Of a DNA stretch of 64,000 nt, positions 53,555-63,000 are shown in pieces; position 1 is the stretch's first letter, and every line of letters begins with the position of its first letter. The notes below the pieces were generated by a model. It was not told where the DNA came from, searched no databases, and saw only the letters and a program-made list of their open reading frames with translations. A program made the translations under genes and the position numbers. Where the stretch lies: the NCBI GenBank assembly GCA_027214255.1, contig JAPWHL010000017.1, positions 26,084 to 90,083 on the forward strand, written 5' to 3'. The stretch is from Roseovarius aestuarii (GTDB lineage Bacteria > Pseudomonadota > Alphaproteobacteria > Rhodobacterales > Rhodobacteraceae).

Positions 53555-55146
53555 CCACTCTGGCCAAAATACAAGACCTCAGCATCGCCTTGCCGAAAAA
53601 CGCGGACCGCGAATTTGCGGTCGAAAATCTGTCGGTGGATATCCACAAAGGCGAGATCGTCTGCGTTGTCGGTGAAAGCGGGTCGGGGAAATCCATGACC
53701 GCCTCGGCGTTGATGGGCTTGCTGCCTGATGAGCTGACGGTGACATCGGGGCGGATCATGTTGGGTGATCTGAATATTCTTCAGCAATCCGAGCAACAGA
53801 TGCGCCGCATTCGAGGCCCGCGCATTGGCATGATCTTTCAAGAGCCGATGACGGCGCTCAATCCTCTGCGAACTGCCGGCGACCAAATCGCCGAGATGTT
53901 CCGAGCGCATACGGATTTGAAACCCGACCAACAGAAATTCCGCGCGCTGGACTTGTTGAAAGAGGTCGGGATTCCCGATCCGGAACTGGCGTATCGTGCC
54001 TATCCCCACGAATTGTCGGGCGGGCAACGTCAACGCGTGATGATCGCGATGGCATTGGCGCTGGAACCGGAAATCCTGATTGCGGATGAACCGACGACCG
54101 CACTGGATGTCACTGTTCAGGCCCAGATTTTGGAGTTGATCCGCACCATCCAACAGCGCAGCGGAATGGGCGTTTTGTTCATCACCCATGACTTTAGCGT
54201 CGTCTCTGAGATCGCTGACCGGGTCATCGTGATGCAGCACGGCAGCATCGTTGAATCCGGCAATGCACGCGATGTTCTCGAGAACCCGCAACACAGCTAC
54301 ACCAAAACGCTGATTGCGGCCGTACCGGGCCTGATCCCGCCGCCGCCCCGCGATCTGTCGCGTCAGGTCGTGGCCGAAGTATCAAGTCTGTCGAAAACCT
54401 ATCGCACTGGCGGAGGTGTTTTCGGACGTGCGCGGCGCGTAACGCATGCCGTGCGCGACGCCAACTTTACCCTGACCGAAGGCGCAACCGTTGGCATTGT
54501 GGGCGAAAGTGGTTCGGGGAAATCGACGCTGGCGCGCTGTATCGTACGTTTGCAATCTTCGGACGCGGGACAGGTCATGTTTGGCGATGTCGATTTTGCC
54601 GCCTTGCAGGGGCGCTCCCTGCGCGAGAACCGTCACTTGGTTCAGATGATCTTTCAGGACCCATATGGATCGCTGAACCCACGGCGCACCGTTGGGGATC
54701 TGGTAACACAAGGATTGGTCGCGCGCGGAATGAAATACAGTGATGCGCTGGCAAAGGGGCAAGAGTTGTTTGCGTTGGTCGGGTTGGACCCGACTGTCAT
54801 GGACCGGATGCCACATCAATTTTCCGGAGGTCAGCGCCAAAGGGTCGGTATCGCGCGGGCTTTGGCGTTAGAGCCGCGCCTGTTGATCGCGGATGAGGCC
54901 GTTTCGGCACTGGATGTGTCCGTTCAGGCGCAGGTGTTGGATCTATTGGTCGACCTGAGGGATCGCTTGTCCCTGTCGATCTTGTTCATCACCCATGATC
55001 TACGCGTGGCCGCGCAGGTCTGCGACCGGATCATCATCATGCAAAGGGGTGAAATCGTTGAGCAGGGCCTGACCGCGGATGTCTTTGCCAATCCATCGCA
55101 TCCCTACACGCGCAGCTTGCTTGCATCAGTCCCTGGGGCTGCCTGA
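53551..55146 (+). CDS. ABC transporter ATP-binding protein, DppD-DppF fusion
   Basis: 531 aa with two complete nucleotide-binding domains. Domain 1: Walker A GESGSGKSMT (about 47), signature LSGGQRQRV, Walker B LIADEPTTALD. Domain 2: Walker A GESGSGKSTL (about 316), signature FSGGQRQRVGIARALA, Walker B LIADEAVSALD, in which Pro of the usual DEPTS is replaced by Ala. Most dipeptide systems encode the two ATPases separately; a single fused chain is a known variant. ATG 53551 overlaps the permease stop. Confidence 0.94.
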   Translation: MTTLAKIQDLSIALPKNADREFAVENLSVDIHKGEIVCVVGESGSGKSMTASALMGLLPDELTVTSGRIMLGDLNILQQSEQQMRRIRGPRIGMIFQEPMTALNPLRTAGDQIAEMFRAHTDLKPDQQKFRALDLLKEVGIPDPELAYRAYPHELSGGQRQRVMIAMALALEPEILIADEPTTALDVTVQAQILELIRTIQQRSGMGVLFITHDFSVVSEIADRVIVMQHGSIVESGNARDVLENPQHSYTKTLIAAVPGLIPPPPRDLSRQVVAEVSSLSKTYRTGGGVFGRARRVTHAVRDANFTLTEGATVGIVGESGSGKSTLARCIVRLQSSDAGQVMFGDVDFAALQGRSLRENRHLVQMIFQDPYGSLNPRRTVGDLVTQGLVARGMKYSDALAKGQELFALVGLDPTVMDRMPHQFSGGQRQRVGIARALALEPRLLIADEAVSALDVSVQAQVLDLLVDLRDRLSLSILFITHDLRVAAQVCDRIIIMQRGEIVEQGLTADVFANPSHPYTRSLLASVPGAA

Positions 55147-55318
55147 AGAGGGCGGCACCACGCTTAAAATCCACGTCTTTACCAGCCGCGCAAAAACTGT
55201 TCCGGCGCGCAACGCTTTGGGCCTGTTGCACGGGCGGCAGTTCCAGCTTTTCGGCGAGGGCTTCAATCGTGTTTGCAGGCTGTACCCAGTCGGGTTCATA
55301 TGACCCATAGCAATGAGA
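55133..55318 (-). pseudogene. decayed C-terminal fragment of an FAD-dependent dehydrogenase
   Basis: Reading leftward, the frame gives YGSYEPDWVQPANTIEALAE, then KLELPPVQQAQSVARRN, then SFCAAGKDVDFKRG. This order (ANTxEELAxKL, then VxRxNxFCAAGKDxDFxRG) is typical of fumarate-reductase/ketosteroid-dehydrogenase-type flavoproteins. There is no start codon, a stop lies 29 bp upstream in the same frame, and no FAD-binding N-terminus is present nearby. The fragment also overlaps the end of the ATPase gene. Remnant of a gene lost by deletion. Identification is by eye and uncertain. Confidence 0.4.
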
Positions 55319-57099
55319 CGGCAGCGACGTTTTAGAAACCTGCGGTCAGCGATCAGATAGCAGGACAGGTGAATGGAGTGGCCCGCAGCGTCCCGCGCAT
55401 CCAGTCGCTCGCCGAGATTGTAATCGTTCTGCCTGACGAACCGTTCTGTATGACGCTTGACGTCATTCGAATGCGGTTCGGCCTGAAAATACCATCTGAA
55501 GCCCGCAATGCGGCACAACACGCAGCCGCACCTGATCTGACAAGCACAGCATCCACTTTTCCATGAGGTGCGGTTCTTACTGGTTGAGGGGTGGGGCGCG
55601 TAGCCAACACGCGCAGATCCTCAAGATGAATGCAATTTGTGAGTGTGTTCTCACCCCCCATTCGCACGCGGAGGGCATAAAGTTGGCAAGGGTGATTTTA
55701 GAAAACGGGTTTTTTTGAGTATTATCGCCAGATACTGCGCGCACTATTGAGACTTTTCATTTCGTATATTACCAAATCTGCATTCTAAATGCGATCATCT
55801 ATTTGCGGGATCATTCCTAATTCAGACTTTTATATTCAAAAATGATCGATAGTATATTGATAATTCTAGTACCATTAACGGTGTAATTGTACGTTATGTG
55901 CAGTCAGTTATTGATTGGATTTTTTTTAATAAGGTGTCGATTGAGGTGTTGAAAGAGAAGTAGCAAGTGGCTCTTTATCTTAAAATAGCATATATAATTT
56001 CAGTTACCAAATGTCAATTTACGTGGTTGAGATTGTTGCTACTGTTGAAATGAAGCAAAGAAAAACTTCCGGAAATCCAGCATTGTCAGTGTACCAAAAA
56101 TTCGCAAATTCAATGAATTGATATTTTTCAATTATAGTAAATATATCGATCTTCCCGCCGTTGGTTTCGGTTTTGTTTCTGTTGCCCGAAAGCGACGCGG
56201 AATTGCGGATACAGATGGCGTGTGCAGGTCGCATGCCGCTGATGCTGAGGCCATGACCTTGATCTGCTGTGTTTCCGTTTGTTGCCCCAAATGTCCTTCA
56301 AACTTGCCTCCGCCAGCACCGAGTGTGGGTCACCCTTCGGATCACGGCAATGGGCGCACAGGTGGGTAACGTGTTTTGACTAAATGGATATTTCTGCCTG
56401 CATAGTTCAGCGCCGCTCGTGGTTTGATTTGAGAATGATGGTCTCAAGATTGGGGGGGGGAGTGCTGGCCGATAAGGTGAAATGCGCGCATGACCGGCGG
56501 CGTAGATTGCCGCCATGGAGCGATCCTGACTAACTTTTGGCGTCGTGCGCAGTCGGCCTTCCTTTCCCAAATCGGTCAGAAAACTGATGGAGTAATCTGG
56601 AAAATTGCGGTGTGTGCGATTCTGTACGCACTTTGCTTATGGTTGAGTTCCGTTTCTAAAAAACAATTAAAAGGATAATAGATTTGGAAATGGCGCAACT
56701 ATAAGTAATCCGAATTGCCGCCGAAATGCACTCATAAGTTGTTAGTTAAAAATTATTTACCATTTGGTTAATTGGGATTTTGTGTGGGTTTCTGCGGTGC
56801 GGAATTTCAATAATCGCCTTTATAAGAAGAGTTTTGCTGCCATATAATAGCCGCATTTCAATAAGGTTTTGCGTGCGTGCAAAGTGGCAAAAGTGGAAAT
56901 AGCCGAAAAGTGTTGTCTTCTCAGATTTAATTTCACGTGCCATAAATTTTCCTCGTGAGGGGAAGAGGAGTTTATTGATACAGGTATTGAGAATTAAATT
57001 TTCAAATTCCGATGACATATCTGTTCGATATTTTCTCTCCTCAGAAAGCTGTTTCCGCAGCTGCTTCAAAAACGCGATCCCATTTCAGGAGAAATGACC
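55319..57099 (+). other. AT-rich, gene-poor region before the giant RTX gene
   Basis: 1.78 kb. From about 55690 the base composition changes to AT-rich with T- and A-runs, unlike the flanking GC-rich genes. Short frames exist (for example 55353-55667 and 56298-56570 on the - strand) but none matches a family I know or has a good ribosome binding site. The last 150 bp before 57100 carry an AGGAG and probably hold the promoter of the giant gene. A foreign origin or a large regulatory region are both possible. Confidence 0.45.
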
Positions 57100-60000
57100 A
57101 TGACTATCTTTACCGTTAACCTTAGTGGTGCCCTCGGGGGCGGAAACTTTCACACCATTCAGGACGCGATCAATGCGGCCGGTGCAGGCGATACGGTTCG
57201 GGTCAGTGCAGGTGTCTACACTGAAAACGTCACCATCTCGACCAGCGGTATCACGCTGGAGTCCGTCGATGGGCGCGACGCGACGGTAATCGACGGTATT
57301 TCCGGCGCAGGGTCGTTGGGGGCGGTCGTTTTGGCGTCCGGTGCAAACGATGTGACCATTGGTGGTACGGGCAAAGGGTTCACGATCAACGGCATCGACA
57401 ACGGTAACCCGGCGGTTGAAAATGCTGCCGTCTACATTCAAGGCGCACACAACAATCTGACCATTCAAGGGAACGAGATCGTCGCCAATGGCGATTCAGG
57501 CATGACCAGCGAATACTCGGCCGTTGTGACCAATGTGACCATTGATGGGAACATTTTCTCGGGCCAGACATTCAATGGAATTCCAGCGGGCGAAGGGTTT
57601 GGCACGCAATTCACAGAAGTCGACGTCCCTAGGCAGCTGGTGACATTGGGTGGTAATGGCCAGAACACTAATGGCGTAACCTTTTCGAACAACCAGATTA
57701 CCGGCACGGCAGGCGGCACCAACGCGGCAGGCGATCCCCAAGGCAACACACTGGTTACGATTGACGCGGCTAATTCGACCATCACTGGGAACGAGTTTTC
57801 AGGGTTTACAACACGTTATGCCACCCAATTGCGGGTGCGTGAAGACGCGACTGACCTTGTTGGAAACACCTATTCAAATGATGCGGGCGGTAATGTCGGA
57901 CTCTACCTTGGTCTGTCGGGCGGTGAATCCGCAGGAACCATAAGCGGCAACCTCGCGACTTATGGTGACGGTGACGATGTTATCATGGCGGCCATCGGAA
58001 ATGACTCGATTGATGGCGGCGCGGGTGTTGATACTTATGACATGTCAGCCAACGGATCTGGCGCAAGCGTCGTCGATCTGGCTGGGGGGTATTCATTCTC
58101 TGCGGTGACGGGTTTTGACAACCTGTCCAACATCGAAAACGTCAAAGGCTCGGCGGGCAATGACGCGCTGTTGGGTGATGCGGGCGATAACATGTTCATG
58201 GCGACAGGCGGAACCGACAATATCGACGGTCGTGGCGGGATCGATACGTTTGACGCCTCGGATGCGGTGACGGATCTGAGCGTGGATTTATCCACCGGTG
58301 CTGTGTCGGGTGCGTATAGTGCGACACTCAGCAACGTTGAAAACGTCGTGACCGGCAGTGGTGATGACACTGTCGTGACTTCGTCGGTGAGAAACAATGT
58401 GTCGACCGGCGCGGGTGAGGATGCAATCACCGCCAGCGCTGGCGGCGACAGGATTGACGGTGGTGCGGATTTCGACACGGTCAACTTTGCGGGTGATCGC
58501 GGCGATTACACCGTGACATGGAATGGCGCGACTGCCACGATCGATGATGGTGCGGGCAATGTGACCTGGGTTGCAAACGTCGGAATGTTGAACTTTGCAA
58601 CCGGGGGCAATGTGCATCTGGTCAGCGAGACGGGTGATTACACCTCGATCCAAGATGCCGTTGATAATGCTGGAAACGGCGACGAAATCCTTGTCAGCGC
58701 GGGCACGTATACCGAACAGGTGACAGTGGACAACTTTGCCGGTCTGAACATCACAGCAACGGGCGAGGTGACCATCAAGGCACCGGCAGACGTGGTTAAC
58801 AACGGCGGAACCTCTAACTGGAGCAGACCGATCAATGCGGTGGTTGCCGTCGGTGATTCAACAGATGTCGTTCTGACCGGTTTCACTGTCGACGGTGACG
58901 GAAATGGCGACACCATCGACGGGGCAGGTGCCAGATTCTTTGGGGTCTCTTACCATGAATCGTCCGGTGGGCTGGAAAATGTCGACATCACCGGTGTGCG
59001 TCGCCCCTATGATGCCGGGACGACGTCAGACGGGTTCCCCGTCGTTTCGGGCGCTCAGGACGCTCACGGTCTGCACGTTGACAACCATGGCAAAACCCAG
59101 CTCGATTTCTTCATGCATGGCGGATCGATCAGCGACTTTCAGAAGAACGCGACGTTGATCTATAACGCCAATCTGGACATCAACGGTGTCACCATCACTG
59201 GCGGTGGTGCGCAGCCGATTATCGGCCAGAACGGTATTCAGGCCTATAATTCGACCGGCACGATCCAGAACAGCACGATTCAGGACATGGGCTATGCTGG
59301 GCCGGACAATGTTGCGTCGTCGATGTTCCTTCTGCGTAGCAACACAGACCTCAACGTGATCAACAACACGATGACAGGCGCAGGTGATGACGCTGCAAAA
59401 GTGCAGGCTGTCCTTGTCGGGGATTACGCAGGTGATCCAAACAGTGGCGGCGCAATCAGCGGCAACACTATTTCCGGAGTGGACACGGGGATCTTGGTCG
59501 TCGGCACTTTGGATCCTGCAGGGATCGACATCTCTGATAACGACATTTCTGATCTGGACGCTACGAATATGGATGCGGCAGGTGTCGCATTCGCTCCGGC
59601 TGGTGCGGCGGCGGTTGCGTATACTGTCGAAGGGTCATCTGTGTCTGACAACTTGACAGGCGGCTCCGCCGACGATGACCTGTCGGGTCTTGGAGGCGAT
59701 GACTTCATCGAAGGTGCGGGCGGCGCGGATGCCCTGATTGGCGGCGCGGGTGACGACACGTTCAACTATTCCCAAGCCGCTGATTTCGCGGCGGGCGAGA
59801 CGGTCGATGGTGGCGATGACGATGATACCATCACCTACGACAATGCGACGGGCGGAACACTGACCCTTGGGGCAGGTGTAAGCAACGTCGAGAATGTCGA
59901 GGTTCTGGACGCGGGCAATATCGACGCTTCGGCGGTTTTGACCGGCTTGAACATCACTGGATCGGCTGCTGACAACACGTTGATCGGCACGGCACAAGAT

Positions 60001-63000
60001 GATGTGATCGACGGCGGCGCCGGAAACGACGTGCTGTCCGGCGGCACTGGTGACGACATTCTCGATGGTGGCGATGGCATGGATACCGCGATGTTTGCGG
60101 GTGATCGCGATGACTACACCGTGACCTGGGATGGTACGGAGGCAACCGTTGACGACGGCAGCGGGAATGTAACCACCGTTACTAATGCCGGGTCGCTGAA
60201 GTTCGCAACTGGAGGTAATGTGCACCTCGTCAGCATGACAGGTGATTTTTCGACCATTCAAGCGGCGTACACTGCATCCGTGGATGGTGATGAAATCCTT
60301 GTAGGAGCGGGAACTTTTGCGGGTGTAACTATCGCCAAAGACGTTACGTTGCGCGGGGCGAAGGCTGATGAAGCGGGCTATAACGACTTGACGCTGTCCG
60401 GCGGGGCGCGCTCGAGTGTCGGGGAGTCTGTAATTACATCTGCGTTCAATGTGAACGACGCGACAACCACAACAATTGATGGTTTCCGCTTTGAGAATAC
60501 CAACGCGCTGAATGTAAATGCGTTTGAGGCCAACGTCGATTTCTCTAACAACGTGATTGTAGGAGGCGTCAATCAATTTGTTGGCGGGTCGACTGGTCTT
60601 GGCACCATCACGATCAGCAACAACTATGTGTCTAGCGTATCGGGCAACGGGTTCCAGATCAACTCGATGGGCAATGGCGACGTGACCGTGTCGGGCAATA
60701 TGTTCAATGGGACGGGCGCAGGGGCGGCAGCGGTCAACGCCAATGGTATTGCCGCGTTCGAGTTTTCGGGCAACGTGGTGATGAACACCGACAGCCACGG
60801 CGTTCAAGTCGCTGGTTCGATGGGTGACGTTACCATTGATGACAACACGTTCGATAACACCGTTTCCAGCGGAAAAGTTGATCGTGGTGCAATTTCTGTG
60901 TCGGCGCCACAGGCCTTCACCGGTGATGTGACCATTACCAATAACACGGTCACAAATAGTCCCTATGGCGTGGCGTATCGCGGTTCAGACGATGCCGACA
61001 CGACTGGCGTTACTTTGGATGTGAGTGGCAACGACTTTAGCGGTGTGTCCGAGGCCGGTATTGGTTATGTAGGGAATGCAAATGCGAATGCGTTGACTGG
61101 TGGTGATGAAGCCTCTGAGTTCCGCGGCTTTGGTGGCGATGACAGTATCAATGGTGGCACTGGCGATGATACCATTGATGGTGGCGACGGATTTGATACG
61201 GCGACATTCACAGGCAACTTCGAAGACTATACGCTGGACCTTGCAGCGGGCACATCTATGGGGGCCGACGGTTCTGACAGCTTTAGCAACGTCGAAAAGT
61301 TGGTGTTTGATGACCGCAACGTATTCATCGTGCAGGCGGGGGACTCTGTGCATGCAGCGGTTGCCGCTGCTGAAGATGGTGATCTTGTTTATCTGGCGGC
61401 GGGCACGCATACCCTGCCAAGCCAGCTGAGCCTGACCAACCCGATTGAGATTATGGGGGCGGGCGAAGGCCTGACCACAATCGTGGGTGGCGCAAATGCG
61501 TGGGCGATTTACGTCGACGCGGATGACGTTACCGTGTCGGGCTTTTCGTTGGATGCCAGCGCCAATGATCGCGGGATCAAGTTGCAAGGCGCGGACGAAG
61601 CTGTCGATGTTCCAACCGAACGTTTCACGTTGAATGACGTGACAATCACCGGCGCGGCAGTTGCCGAAATGGACATCCACCGGGTCGAGAATTCCACCTT
61701 TACCAACCTCACGGTTGATGGCGATGGAACTGCCGGCACAGGCGTGGGCATCACCGCCTCCAACAACCTGACCTTTACCAATCTGGAAACCATCGACAAC
61801 GGATGGGGAGGCGTTGGTATCTTTGGGAACACCAGTGTTCCTACATGGAGCGACGGCTCGGACAACATCAAGTTCCTCGGCACGCTGACCCAAAACGAAG
61901 CGATCAGCATCTATGCTCAAGAAACCGATGGAAAGCCGGTCACGAACATCGAGATCGAGTCTTTTGCCCAAGTGTACAAGGTGTTCAATGCCGATCATCG
62001 TGCGAATGGCGCTGATTTCACCTTCTTCTTCGAGACCGCCGCCGAGGCAACTGCTTATGCTCGTGGGATGGTAAACCCCGCGTCTGCCGTGGTCGCGGGC
62101 CCCGAGGATAACCAGATCGAAACCATGGACCTTGGCACCACGTTTGTGGTGGGTGACGGTATGTCAATTCAGGCTGCGGTGGATGCGGCGTCGGCTGGTG
62201 ACACGATCACTATCCTTGCTGGCACATATGCCGAAGATGTGGTCGTCAACAAGCAGCTGACGATCAACGGGGCCAACGCTGGTATTGCGGGCGATGGTGT
62301 TCGTGACGCGGAAAGCATCATCGACGGGTCGATCCACGTTCAATCCACAGGCGCGGGCAGTACTATCGACGGTGTCAGCATCGAAAAGGACACTGCGACC
62401 GGTATGGCGCATGGTGTCTATGTTCAATCCGCTTCGAATGTGACTGTGACCAACAGCATTCTTACTGGCACAGGTGACGGCGACACCGGGCGCGGTGTTC
62501 TGTGGTCGACTGGTACAACAGGTGGCTTGGAGGTCTCCAACAACAGCATCTCGGGCTGGCGGTCGGGGATGTATCTGAACAACGGATCAGATGCGATCAT
62601 CACCGGAAACGTCTTTGACAGCAATGGCAACCACATCAACAACGATGGTGCGGATCTGGCGGAGTTGTCGAACAACAGCTTCACCAATTCCGGCGGCGCG
62701 CAGCTTGCGTTCCTGGTAGAGGCCGGAACGCTGTCGGCCGATTTCAGCGCCTTTATGGCGGCTGGCAACACGTTTGACGATGGCGCGCGCCACATCTCGA
62801 TCTACGCATCGGGTGAGGGCAAAACTATCGTCGGCTCGGATTATAACGACACGTTCTGGGAAAATGCCTTTGACAACACCGTCGTAGGTGGGGCCGGAGA
62901 CGACTTCCTTCGTGTCGGCAATGCCAGCCACTTTGGTGCAGCGGACATGTTTGACGGGGGGGACGGCACCGACAGTGTGGTGTTTGGCTCTGGCTCTGGC

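Noticed and set aside
53026..54294. A 422-codon - strand open frame across the permease and ATPase genes
   Set aside because: Antisense to clear ABC transporter motifs on the + strand; its composition is arginine- and histidine-rich noise.
55126..55667. Overlapping - strand frames considered as a transposase remnant
   Set aside because: No DDE or other transposase motif and no terminal inverted repeats; only the 55133-55318 part resembles a known (flavoprotein) family.
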